A stretch of 39,677 nt of DNA. Source: Planctomycetota bacterium. GTDB taxonomy: Bacteria; Planctomycetota; PLA2; JAEUHO01. Positions 32,301-39,365 of this stretch are shown piece by piece. Numbering within the stretch: the stretch's first letter is position 1; every line of letters begins with the position of its first letter. The notes below the pieces were generated by a model. That model did no database searches, was not told where the DNA came from, and saw nothing but the letters and a program-made list of their open reading frames with translations. The stretch spans positions 1 through 39,677 of the forward strand of contig JADZCA010000018.1 in NCBI GenBank assembly GCA_020851795.1. Direction: 5' to 3'. Position numbers and translations under genes: made by a program.

Positions 32301-33509
32301 TTCGGGAGCACGTCGGCGTCGGTGTACGAGGACACCATCGCCGGCGGCGGGACCTCGGGCGTGGGCGGCAGCCAGAAGTACGTCCGCAGCAACAACGGGA
32401 CGAACGCGTCGATCCGCTCGGGCGGCTACTGGTGGGGCAAGCCGTGGATCGGCGAGCTCTGGCAGGACGCGGCGTACGCCACGCAGTGGGCCACGTGGGG
32501 GAACCTCCGCGGCGCGACCGGCACGTCCGCGCAGACCTACCGCATGCTCAATCGAGGCTCCATGCCGTCGGCGCAGCAGCCGGCCGGGACCCTGCTGCAG
32601 AACCGCTCCGCGCGCACGGCGGAGGAGGGTTCGACCTCCTACTTCAACGTGGGCACGAGCGGCAGCACCTTCCACCACCAGTACCGGGACGGGCAGACGG
32701 GCTCCCTGACCGGCGACGGCCCGCAGCTGGCGGCGAACTACAACTTCCCGCTGACGACCTCCGCGCCCATCAGCCGTCCGTTCTCGATCGCGTCGAGCGG
32801 CGACGGCGGCGTGCCCAGCGAGTTCACGTACACGACCGAGTACCCGAAGCTCACGGCGACGACCGTCGCGACCTTCTACAACCACACCAGCGGCACGACG
32901 GGCAGCGCCGTCGTGCGGCACACCGACCCCAGCACGGGGCGCGCGGCCCACGTCGTCGTCAACGGCATCGACCGCACCGCGGGCTCCGGCTCGGCGTTCA
33001 TCGCCCGCTACTCGCTGCTCACGCTGATCCACTCGACGTTCGCCGCGGGGCTCGCGGGGCCCGGGCGCGTCAAGCAGCTGCCGCGCACGCAGATCGTCAC
33101 GCCGACCGCGGTGACCGAGCTCGACGACCCCACGACCATCCCGGTGCGGTGGAAGATCGAGTGGAAGCGCTGGGACGGCCGCAAGTACACGGACTCGTAC
33201 GCCGACAACTTCGCCGAGACCGAGAGCGACCTCGTCTACGTCCTGCTGCTGTCCCGCGACGGCGGCAAGACCTGGCGCAACATGAAGACGGGCGACCTCG
33301 CCGAGCAGGGGGTGCTCCCCACGGTGAACGGCCTGCCCGACCCCGACCGCACGTGGCCGGACGCCGCGACGGGGGAGGAGACGTGGACGTGGTCCACGCC
33401 CGCCGCGTCCTACCCCGAGGGCACGTACGTGCTCCGCATCGAGTGCTACCGCACGTCCGAGCCGCTGCACTACGCCGCGCACCAGGAGAAGGTCTATGTC
33501 AACCGCTGA
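29343..33509 (+). CDS. Giant PilV/GspI-like pseudopilin with repeated calcium-binding-type loops
   Basis: This 1388-aa protein has a classical class III signal, SRRRG-FSLVEVLLAGILV, with cleavage after Gly24 and Glu at +5 (Glu29). Ordinary minor pseudopilins are about 120-250 aa, so this is several-fold oversized. Between about residues 310 and 711 there are many copies of a D.NGNG.WD..EPF.D motif, for example TDSNGNGHWDPAEPFLDVNG, which resembles EF-hand/thrombospondin-3-type calcium loops. Tandem copies are densest at about 557-650. The C-terminal 600 residues are Thr/Ser/Asn/Tyr-rich and end with LLLSRDGGKTWRNM and a beta domain (PEGTYVLRIECYR). I infer an exported, fibre-associated surface protein. 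Start: ATGA overlap with the upstream gene. It overlaps the next gene by 14 bp. Confidence 0.88.
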   Translation: MTPRPVPLGAAPVRTAPSRSRRRGFSLVEVLLAGILVSVVAMAGAAYVTRSSQSADWTRDRIFARQKALSILAELKSFVEGSSDQAAEELDAFDDALQYNPTLTIAPDPSDPSKPAAPDHPLSGNVADSGDWRWYRHVTVRRFSGVPTRDLRICTVRVWRHRRGDAVPGEQMAEVSSVVRTVADAYPTTQVYDVYLIALENVPGWWVYMDSIKPFVDATLADLEARNPGLSFRTHWITTSGYGRDEEYAPYTNETRISTDSTPWSYVYPGRMPSGSAATRYYVPESIRARVNLDGPTTPVFVNGYAASEPFTDANGNGLWDSGEAYTDSDGDNHYDVNNPVPYALADQQNHAMRWPDENAKFQARVAAGLDVDGEPTYRLLLDRMIADPARFHNAILINLHGELLPMPAVRNYSDAAKDPVNSPGWRVVTHPETLLVRRVAGESQPVATSARWRVYAYKTEFPTAEPIMTLTEPFNDVNMNGVWDTGEPFQDWNADAKWSQGKPIVVELAGIDASAAINAASNPSMTIQFLPGGVDADGNGTADTYTAFAKARTFPETFTDSNGNGHWDPAEPFLDVNGNGALDAGEPFQDLNGDGVRTATAEPYVDGNANGRPDLVMGAADVYTDSNGNGKWDAAEPYLDMNGNGARDAATSPVTPWRAWNPAVDNVSTATRNAYRASYGEPFVDVNANSTWNPAEPLLYDNNGNGKFDGGYKRGEMFYVPRIDTTTNTTFLELYGTPLYAPETADGRGLDAGQRLYDLEYIPCATPSATTAGSAPFNRDLASTTVDVPKNTARWTIDVPMATLKKTFETAVGANNGDAADRVLEVRTRFGLDRTTGTMWPTRNAPANLSRAYAWFADSRNDIPFSERYQFQGDPRHCPYADLSRTVGTTFPHGYNWYFDNLVDAANATDKWRGIDGARLLDGWMGRQQIDTARYFQWLRTAVTSTEAVYTTLTGFSYFYLSVGGDVGYDSANGFSSSIPMNGTPFGSTSASVYEDTIAGGGTSGVGGSQKYVRSNNGTNASIRSGGYWWGKPWIGELWQDAAYATQWATWGNLRGATGTSAQTYRMLNRGSMPSAQQPAGTLLQNRSARTAEEGSTSYFNVGTSGSTFHHQYRDGQTGSLTGDGPQLAANYNFPLTTSAPISRPFSIASSGDGGVPSEFTYTTEYPKLTATTVATFYNHTSGTTGSAVVRHTDPSTGRAAHVVVNGIDRTAGSGSAFIARYSLLTLIHSTFAAGLAGPGRVKQLPRTQIVTPTAVTELDDPTTIPVRWKIEWKRWDGRKYTDSYADNFAETESDLVYVLLLSRDGGKTWRNMKTGDLAEQGVLPTVNGLPDPDRTWPDAATGEETWTWSTPAASYPEGTYVLRIECYRTSEPLHYAAHQEKVYVNR

Positions 33510-34503
33510 CCGCCGCGGCCCGGCGCGCCCCGGGGCGCGCGGTTTCTCCCTCATCGAGCTGGTCGCGACGGTCTCGATCGTCGCGCTCATGACGCTCGTC
33601 ATCGAGCGGACCATCTCGGGCGTGACCGAGAACGAGCGCACGATGCGCGCGATCCGCAACACGTCCGAGCGCGGCCAGCGCGCCGCCTTCCGCGTGCGCG
33701 GCCTCGTCTCGTCGGCGCGCAAGGTCTACCAGGACGACACCGTCGGGCAGGGCTACCTGCAGCGCCTCGCGATCCCCACCGGCACCCCGATCCTCCCCGG
33801 GTCGCGGATGCCCAAGTTCGACGAGATCGGGGCCCTCGCGCCCGACGCGGCGGGCGACCCGCGCACGGGCAACATGCTGCTCTTCGTCCGCGAGGCCGAC
33901 CCGCTGCCGTGCATGGCCAACGCGGCCACCAAGAAGACGCGGCTCGTGGACACCTACCGCTTCTGCCTGGTCCACCTGACCGCCACGTCGCGGACGCTGG
34001 TCGCGGGCGGGTCGCCCGCGCTCGACCTCGTCGAGTGGCGCAGCGTCGTCTTCCCGTCCTACCCGCAGGTCATGGCGATCACCGACGCGACCGAGCGGAG
34101 CCGCGTCGTCGCCGAGCTCTACAACCGCTACGACGTCGACTACCTGTGGGACGTCAGCAAGCCGGTCACGTCGGCCTTCTACGCGATCGACGGCGTGGGC
34201 ACGGTCGCGGCGTCGCCTTCGACGCCGACGACGATCCCCCGCGACGCCAACGTCGCCCGCGCCGGGAGCATGGTGCCCGCCAACATCGCCGTCGCCTACA
34301 CCGACATGGCGTCCTCGCCGCGCAAGCCGGTGTTCACGGTGGACGCGCCGGCGACCTGGACCCCGCACGGCTTCGAGACGAAGGTCGTGGGCCCCTCGGG
34401 CTCCCGCAAGATCTGGATGCGCCTGACCGTCGAGCAGCAGGCGGGCAAGGGGCGCGTGCCCGCGCACCAGACGGCGGTGGTCGCGACGACGCGCGACGCC
34501 TGA
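33496..34503 (+). CDS. PilW/GspJ-like minor pseudopilin
   Basis: This 335-aa protein has prepilin signal RPGARG-FSLIELVATVSIVALM: cleavage after Gly16 and Glu at +5 (Glu21), followed by the usual long amphipathic helix (RTMRAIRNTSERGQRAAFRV). The remainder is a soluble beta domain with two cysteines (PCMANAATKK, FCLVHL) and an MRLTVEQQAGKG strand near the end, compatible with GspJ/PilW. The start lies inside the end of the giant gene (14-bp overlap), so the three proteins are co-translated. The window holds no secretin, assembly ATPase or prepilin peptidase, so the core machine must be encoded elsewhere. Confidence 0.88.
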   Translation: MSTADRRGPARPGARGFSLIELVATVSIVALMTLVIERTISGVTENERTMRAIRNTSERGQRAAFRVRGLVSSARKVYQDDTVGQGYLQRLAIPTGTPILPGSRMPKFDEIGALAPDAAGDPRTGNMLLFVREADPLPCMANAATKKTRLVDTYRFCLVHLTATSRTLVAGGSPALDLVEWRSVVFPSYPQVMAITDATERSRVVAELYNRYDVDYLWDVSKPVTSAFYAIDGVGTVAASPSTPTTIPRDANVARAGSMVPANIAVAYTDMASSPRKPVFTVDAPATWTPHGFETKVVGPSGSRKIWMRLTVEQQAGKGRVPAHQTAVVATTRDA

Positions 34504-34547
34504 CGCGGCGCGCCGGGCTTGCGCGCCGGGCGCCGCCGCGGTTCCCT

Positions 34548-35837
34548 GTGCGGGTGGATCCCGCGGACCCGCGGCCTCGCGTCTTCGCCGTCACGACCGA
34601 CCTCGCGCTGACGGGGGCGAAGCGCGTCCTCGTCGACGGTGCCGTCGGCATCGACCGGCGGCGCTTCCGGCCCGGGGTGCTGCTGCTCTCGCCGGTGGAC
34701 GACGCGGACCCGCTCCGTCGCGAGCTGGCCGCCGCCGGCGTGGACGTCCACCACGTCCGCGTCCGTTCGCGCCTCGACGTGCGCGGCCTGCTCGACCTGC
34801 GCGCCTGGGTGCGCGACGTCGGGCGTCCCGACGTGCTGCACACGCACTGCGCGCGCAGCGCCGGCGTCGTCCGCCTCGTCGCGCTCGGCGAGCCGGCGGC
34901 GCGCCGGCCTCGCGTCGTCGTGCACTTCCACGGCACGGTGTCGGCTCGCGCGCTCCGGTGGAAGCACCGCCTGCTCGACCGGGTCGTCCGCGGCATGACG
35001 AGCATGGTGCTCGCGCCGACGCTGCACTCGGCCCTGCGCGGGGCCCGCGTGCACGCGTACCGCGGGATGCCGGTGCGGGTGGTGCCCAACGGGATCGACT
35101 TCTCGCGCATCGCGCGGGCCGCGCGCAGCGTGGAGAGCGTGCGCCGCTCGTGGGGCGTGCCGGAGGGGACGCGCGTCGTCCTGCTGCTCGGGCGGTGGGG
35201 CGCGGCGAAGGGGCACGACGTGCTGCTCGACGCGATCCCCGCGGTGCTCGCGCACCCCGAGCCGGTCCGCTTCGTGCTCGTCGCCCCCGAGGGCGGGGGC
35301 GAGTACCGCTCCGCGCTCGAGCGCATGGTGCGCCGCACCGCGCTGCGCCGCCACGTCGTCCTCACCGGGCGCGACACCGACCCGGGCTCGTGCTACGCCG
35401 CCGCCGACGTCGTCACCGTGCCCTCGCGCGACGAGCCGTTCGGCCTCGTCGCCGTCGAGGCGATGGCGGCGGGCCGGACGCTGGTGGCCGCGCGGGCGGG
35501 GGGGCTGCCGGAGGTGTGCGGCGACCGTGCCGGCGTGCTCTGGGTCCAGCCGGGCGACCCCGACGCCCTCGCCCGCGCCCTGCTGACCGCGCTCGAGGAG
35601 CCGGCCGGCGCCCGCGACGCGCGCGCCGTCGCGGCGCGATCGCGCGCGACCGACTTCGCGCTGGGGCGCTACATCGCGCACCTCGAGGCGGTGTACGCGG
35701 AGGTGCTCCGCCGCCCCGACCTCGCGCCGCCGGGCGGCCGCCCCGCCGGCGCGCGCGACGTCTCGTGGCCGCGGGGCGTCCGCCGCGCCGCCGCGGTCGC
35801 GCCCGTCGGCGCCTCCCCGGCGTTCGCCGCGCGCTGA
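34548..35837 (+). CDS. GT4-family glycosyltransferase
   Basis: This protein (429 aa from the GTG at 34548) has a GT-B fold. The N-terminal domain contains FAVTTDLALTGAKRVLVDGA, DVLHTHCARSAG and VVHFHGTVSARAL. The C-terminal nucleotide-sugar domain contains VVPNGIDF, VVLLLGRWGAAKGHDVLLDA, HVVLTGRDTDPGSCYAAADV and the signature EPFGLVAVEAMAAGRTLVAA with the E..7..E acidic pair, then GGLPEVCGD. It transfers a sugar from an activated donor to an unknown acceptor, most likely in exopolysaccharide, LPS or fibre glycosylation. The last 40 residues are Pro/Arg/Ala-rich and poorly conserved in appearance. A second GTG at 34554 is equally possible; neither has a ribosome site, so coupling to the upstream pseudopilin gene (44-bp gap) is likely. 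Confidence 0.9.
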   Translation: MRVDPADPRPRVFAVTTDLALTGAKRVLVDGAVGIDRRRFRPGVLLLSPVDDADPLRRELAAAGVDVHHVRVRSRLDVRGLLDLRAWVRDVGRPDVLHTHCARSAGVVRLVALGEPAARRPRVVVHFHGTVSARALRWKHRLLDRVVRGMTSMVLAPTLHSALRGARVHAYRGMPVRVVPNGIDFSRIARAARSVESVRRSWGVPEGTRVVLLLGRWGAAKGHDVLLDAIPAVLAHPEPVRFVLVAPEGGGEYRSALERMVRRTALRRHVVLTGRDTDPGSCYAAADVVTVPSRDEPFGLVAVEAMAAGRTLVAARAGGLPEVCGDRAGVLWVQPGDPDALARALLTALEEPAGARDARAVAARSRATDFALGRYIAHLEAVYAEVLRRPDLAPPGGRPAGARDVSWPRGVRRAAAVAPVGASPAFAAR

Positions 35838-35890
35838 CCGGGGCCCCGCGCGAGGTCGGGCCTCGCACGGCCTCGTGGGGCGAGATTTCG

Positions 35891-35919
35891 GCAGGCTGGA
35901 CCGCCCCCGGTGAGCCTGC
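35891..35919 (+). other. Hairpin upstream of the deoxyhypusine-synthase-like gene
   Basis: GCAGGCT (35891-35897) pairs perfectly with AGCCTGC (35913-35919) around a 15-nt loop. It sits 81 nt before the ATG at 36001 in the 163-bp gap after the glycosyltransferase. It may be a terminator of the previous transcript or a leader structure. Confidence 0.35.
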
Positions 35920-36000
35920 GGTCTTCCGTTGCATTTCCCCCGCCCGGTCCGTACAGAGGGCGCGGCCCCTGCTCCCGCAGGCCCGGGCCCAGGAACGATC

Positions 36001-37104
36001 ATGCACGGACACCACGGGCGCCAGCGCCCGACCCGCACGGACGCGCTCGCCGACGGCGCGTCGGACCAGCTCGTCCCGCTCCAGTCGCTCGACCTCGGTC
36101 GCGTGCGGTCGTTCGACGACCTCGCCCGCGGGATGAGCCTCACGTCCTTCGCGGGGCGCGCGGTGGGCGAGGCGGCCGACGTGCTCGAGGCGATGGTCCG
36201 CGATCCCGACTGCATCGTCGTGTGCACGCTGTCGGGCGCGATGACCGTGGCGAAGATGGGCCTCGTGCTCTGCGACATGATCGACGCGGGGTGGGTGCAG
36301 GCGGTCGTCTCGACGGGCGCGCTCATGGCCCACGGCTTCGTCGAGGCCACCGGGCGGACGCACTTCAAGGTCGACCCGGCCATCAGCGACGACGAGTACT
36401 ACGAGAAGGGCTACGACCGCGTCTACGACACCCTCGAGCTCGAGAAGAACCTCGACGAGGTCGAGGAGCTCGTGCGCCACGTGCTCGAGGCGTGGGACCC
36501 GGCCGTCACCCTGTCGAGCGTGGCCTTCCACGACGCGCTCGGCGCCTACCTCGCGCGCCACACGCAGGGGCGCGGGGTGCTGCGCTCGGCGCACGAGAAG
36601 CAGGTGCCGGTGTACGTGCCGGCGTTCACCGACAGCGAGCTCGGCCTCGACGTCGCGTTGCACATCCAGCGCGCGCACCGCGCCGGCCGTCCGCCGGTCC
36701 GCTACGACGGGTTCGCCGACCTCGAGCACTTCAAGGAGCGGATCCTCGCCGCGCCGCGCTGCGGCATCTTCACGATCGGCGGTGGCGTCCCGCGCAACTG
36801 GGCCCAGCAGGTCGGCCCGTACCTCGACATCACCAAGAAGCGCCTCGGCATCGACGTGCCGCAGCGCCGGTTCTCGTACGGCGTCCGCATCTGCCCGGAG
36901 CCGGCGCACTGGGGCGGGCTGTCCGGCTGCACCTACACCGAGGGCGTGTCGTGGGGGAAGTTCGTGCCCCCCGCGGAGGGCGGGCGCTACGCCGAGGTGT
37001 TCGCCGACGCCACGGTGGCGTGGCCGCTGGTGATCCTCGCGGTCGCCGAGCGGTGCCGGCGGGACCCGCCCAAGCCCAAGTCCTTCCGGATCTCGGTCCG
37101 CTGA
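36001..37104 (+). CDS. Deoxyhypusine synthase family protein
   Basis: This 367-aa protein belongs to the NAD-dependent deoxyhypusine/homospermidine synthase family, which transfers an aminobutyl group from spermidine through a lysine intermediate. Visible signatures are CIVVCTLSGAMTVAKMGL, VVSTGALMAHGFVEATGR, VPVYVPAFTDSELGLDVALH, CGIFTIGGGVPRNWAQQV and GCTYTEGVSWGKFVPP, the last containing the expected catalytic lysine (about Lys320). Bacteria lack the eIF5A substrate, so a polyamine-forming or unknown aminobutyl-transfer role is more likely than protein modification. The ATG at 36001 is chosen for AGGAACG upstream; the frame continues to a TTG at 35929 that would add 24 Pro-rich residues. 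It appears to be a single-gene unit. Confidence 0.92.
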   Translation: MHGHHGRQRPTRTDALADGASDQLVPLQSLDLGRVRSFDDLARGMSLTSFAGRAVGEAADVLEAMVRDPDCIVVCTLSGAMTVAKMGLVLCDMIDAGWVQAVVSTGALMAHGFVEATGRTHFKVDPAISDDEYYEKGYDRVYDTLELEKNLDEVEELVRHVLEAWDPAVTLSSVAFHDALGAYLARHTQGRGVLRSAHEKQVPVYVPAFTDSELGLDVALHIQRAHRAGRPPVRYDGFADLEHFKERILAAPRCGIFTIGGGVPRNWAQQVGPYLDITKKRLGIDVPQRRFSYGVRICPEPAHWGGLSGCTYTEGVSWGKFVPPAEGGRYAEVFADATVAWPLVILAVAERCRRDPPKPKSFRISVR

Positions 37105-37536
37105 GCGCGGGCGCGCGCGCCGGCGCGTTCACCGGGTGACCTCCCGAGGGGACGGCGGCGTGTCCCAAAGGGGAGGCGCCGGGGGATCCCGCGCTGACGC
37201 GCCGGTGACGGATCGTGTCGTGTTGACAGGGTCTCCGGGGGTGTCCGGGGCGCGGCGGCACGGTCCGAAACGGGTCCGGGTGCATCCCACCGACCGACCG
37301 GTCGAGCGCCGGGACTTCGGGCGGCTTCGACCGATCGACGGGCGGTCTCCGTAAGTCGTCCGAATGCAGGCAGTTAGGCGCTTGGAGGGCGAATAACCCG
37401 GGGAGTACGGTCGATTCGGCCGGAATTCTGGAAACCTCGCGGGCGATTTCGGCGTCTCGTTGGGCGTGGCCGTTGCGATAGGGCGGCCATCACCGGTGCG
37501 AACCCCCGGTGATTTCCCTCACGCCGAGGACTCCCC
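37105..37536. other. 432-bp leader/intergenic region with local AT enrichment
   Basis: No credible gene is visible. The region holds a TCACC-GGGTGA palindrome (37129-37139), an isolated TTGACA at 37223-37228 without a matching -10, and a segment at about 37345-37430 that is distinctly less GC-rich than the surroundings and may be a promoter (for example GCGAATAACC). The conserved two-hairpin element is in its last 75 bp. The words GGCGTGTCCCAA near 37156 also occur at 22-33. Confidence 0.4.
37463..37525 (+). promoter_or_regulatory. Two-hairpin leader element, copy 2 (DICT-like gene)
   Basis: An outer helix GGCGTG (37463-37468) with CACGCC (37520-37525) can enclose the whole element, competing with the first base of hairpin 1. 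Hairpin 1 is GGCCG (37468-37472) with CGGCC (37484-37488), with CGATAG in its loop. Hairpin 2 is an 8-bp stem ATCACCGG (37489-37496) with CCGGTGAT (37506-37513) and loop TGCGAACCC. Relative to copy 1 the stem differs at several positions but stays fully paired, and the 9-nt loop changes at one base. It ends 11-23 nt before the ATG at 37537, so folding could affect the GAGGA ribosome site. Confidence 0.5.
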
Positions 37537-38367
37537 ATGACGCCCGTGACCCTCGCTCTTCCGCGTCGCTCGTCGCAGGCCCCGACGGCCTCCCCGCTCC
37601 CGCGGCTCGAGATCGTGTTCCGGGCGGTCGAGGACGCGCTCAAGGCGGCGGGCATCGACCGGCCGCACGCCCTGCGCTCGCCCCGGACCGTCGAAGAGGC
37701 TCTCGAGGGGGTCGCGGCGCTCGCGGGCACGCTCGTGATCGTGGACCCGGCCGAGCTGCGGGCCGCCGAGCTCGACGTCGAGGAGACGGTCGCCGACGAG
37801 CGGAGCGGGGGGACGTTCTTCGTCTCGGTGCCGTCGGCCGCCGAGCTGGCGACGCGCCGGATCCGCTACCGCGACCTCGGGTCGGCGTCGAGCGCCTTCG
37901 CCTTCGTCGAGGAGGCGGTGCATCCGGTCGGGTTCGGCAAGCTGCACTTCGTCCGCAAGCCGACGGCGCTGCGCCGCTGGCGGCTCGTCGTGGCGGACAC
38001 GCCCGGCTTCCGCGTGGCCCTCGTCTCGCGGCCCCTGCCCGGCGGCGGGTTCGTCGGGCTGTGGACGGGCGACGCCGATCTCGTGGACGAGGTCGCGGGC
38101 TACCTCCGCGCGCAGGCCCGCGCGGCCGGCTTCGAGGTCCCGCCCGCGTCCGCGCCCGTCCCGCCGATGCTCGGGATCGCCGACGAGGCCACGGTGTGGC
38201 GTCAGGCGGCGGCCCTGCGCGGTCAGCGCGAGGTCCGCGAGGGCGAGCTGCGCGAGATCGCGCGCGCCGCGGCGCTGCGGGGCGTCGAGCTCCGTCGCCA
38301 GCGCGCGGCGGCGCTCGCGGCGGCTGCGCAGGGCGGCGCCCCGAAGGCCGCCACGCCCGCGGCCTGA
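37537..38367 (+). CDS. DICT-like sensory-domain protein
   Basis: This 276-aa soluble protein has no signal peptide. Residues about 95-215 resemble the DICT domain seen beside diguanylate cyclases and two-component proteins: a FFVSVPSAAELATRRIRYRDL strand-helix unit, SAFAFVEEA, WRLVVADTPGFRVALVSRPL and GFVGLWTGDADLVDEVAGYL. The recognition is from memory of the pattern and is moderate. The C-terminal 55 residues are a charged Arg/Ala/Glu helix (LRGQREVREGELREIARAAA) that may form a coiled coil. No output domain is fused. The ATG has a GAGGA ribosome site and follows the two-hairpin leader element shared with the pseudopilin operon, hinting at common control. Confidence 0.8.
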   Translation: MTPVTLALPRRSSQAPTASPLPRLEIVFRAVEDALKAAGIDRPHALRSPRTVEEALEGVAALAGTLVIVDPAELRAAELDVEETVADERSGGTFFVSVPSAAELATRRIRYRDLGSASSAFAFVEEAVHPVGFGKLHFVRKPTALRRWRLVVADTPGFRVALVSRPLPGGGFVGLWTGDADLVDEVAGYLRAQARAAGFEVPPASAPVPPMLGIADEATVWRQAAALRGQREVREGELREIARAAALRGVELRRQRAAALAAAAQGGAPKAATPAA

Positions 38368-38435
38368 TCGCTCCGCCGAGGCCGGTCGCGCGTCCGCGCG
38401 CGCCGCGGCTGCTTCGTCGCGTGCGCGCGGGACGC

Positions 38436-38441
38436 TATCCT
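38436..38441 (+). promoter_or_regulatory. Candidate -10 hexamer TATCCT of a leaderless amidase mRNA
   Basis: TATCCT ends 7 nt before the GTG at 38449, and there is no Shine-Dalgarno in between. That is the geometry of a leaderless transcript, as also suggested at 2094-2107. Confidence 0.4.
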
Positions 38442-38448
38442 GCGCCCC

Positions 38449-39240
38449 GTGCGCGCGTTCGTGGCCCTCGCCGCGGTGCTGACGCTCCCGCTCGCCGGGT
38501 GCTCGGCGCTGTCGTCGGTGCGGATGCCGTGGAGCGGCGGCGGGTCGGCGTGCTCGGACTGCGCGCCGCCCCCGCGTGCGTCGGCGCGCGCGACACCCAC
38601 GCCGTGCGAGCCGCCCGCCGCGGCTCCGGCTCCCGAGCCGGAGGCGCCCCCGCCGCCGGCTGATTTGGGCCCCGTGGTCCCGCCGCCGCCGCCCGAGAGC
38701 GTCGGCGTGCGCCCGGGGCCCGCGCTCCCGCCGATGCCGTCGGGCCCGCGGGCGCCGTGGAGCCCGGCGACCGACCCCGATCTCTCGTCGCTGCCCGAGG
38801 GCGTGGCGGTCGCGCAGGCGCGGCCGTGGAGCGTCGTCGTGGTGCACCACTCGGCGACTGCGCGCGGGAGCCAGGCGATCTTCGATCGCATGCACCGCGA
38901 GCGGGGCTGGGAGGGGGTCGGCTACGACTTCGTGATCGGCAACGGGACCGACACCGGCGACGGCGAGATCGAGGTGACCTTCCGCTGGCGCGAGCAGCGC
39001 GACGGCGCGCACGCCAAGGGGTGGAACGACGTCGCGATCGGGATCTGCCTCGTCGGCAACTTCGAGACGACCGACCCGACGCCTGCGCAGCGCTCGGCGC
39101 TCGTCACGCTGCTGCGCCACCTGCGTCGTCGGTTCGGCATCCCGGCCGAGCGCATCGTCGGCCACGGGACGCTGATGCCGACGAAGTGCCCCGGGGCCCG
39201 CTTCGTCCTCGCCGAGTACGTCCGCGCGTCCGCGCCCTGA
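38449..39240 (+). CDS. Lipoprotein N-acetylmuramoyl-L-alanine amidase (PGRP/T7-lysozyme-like)
   Basis: This 263-aa protein has a lipoprotein signal with lipobox LAGC (Cys18) and a Pro-rich spacer to about residue 115. An Amidase_2 domain follows: VVHHSATARGSQAIFDRMHR with zinc ligand His133, GWEGVGYDFVIGNG, GAHAKGWNDVAIGICLVGNF with His188, GHGTLMPTKCPG with Cys247 and Thr245/Lys246 nearby. The layout follows T7 lysozyme (His17, His122, Cys130), so zinc binding and cleavage of the amide between muramic acid and L-alanine are likely. As a lipoprotein it would act on periplasmic peptidoglycan. The GTG start lies just after a TATCCT hexamer and has no ribosome site. It is followed by a repeat-rich gene-free region. 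Confidence 0.92.
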   Translation: MRAFVALAAVLTLPLAGCSALSSVRMPWSGGGSACSDCAPPPRASARATPTPCEPPAAAPAPEPEAPPPPADLGPVVPPPPPESVGVRPGPALPPMPSGPRAPWSPATDPDLSSLPEGVAVAQARPWSVVVVHHSATARGSQAIFDRMHRERGWEGVGYDFVIGNGTDTGDGEIEVTFRWREQRDGAHAKGWNDVAIGICLVGNFETTDPTPAQRSALVTLLRHLRRRFGIPAERIVGHGTLMPTKCPGARFVLAEYVRASAP

Positions 39241-39254
39241 CCGCGCGTCCCGAG

Positions 39255-39357
39255 CCCGCCGAATTCACGAAGGACGAGGCCCTTCGCGCGTCGAACGCCC
39301 GTCAGGCCCCGGTCGGGGCTCGCGGATTCGGCCCGGGCGCGCGTCGGCCGCGACGAC
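39255..39357 (+). repeat. Second copy of the dispersed ~100-bp repeat
   Basis: It is identical at 93 of 103 positions to 26390-26492, beginning with CCCGCCGAATTCACGA and ending CGCGACGAC. Both copies start shortly after a stop codon (1 and 15 bp). The inverted right end seen near 26600 is not found here; instead a GGTGCCTGGCACC array follows directly, so the copy is truncated or rearranged. Confidence 0.7.
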
Positions 39358-39365
39358 CGCGGACC

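Noticed and set aside
37223..37228. TTGACA as a -35 box
   Set aside because: No TANNNT hexamer lies 16-18 bp downstream, so the match is probably by chance.
37463..37525. The leader could be a c-di-GMP-I (GEMM) riboswitch
   Set aside because: GATAGGGC and nearby C/G hairpins are reminiscent, but the conserved GCAAA and GACGCAAAGCC ligand-binding segments and the tetraloop-receptor arm are missing. I kept it as an unassigned element.
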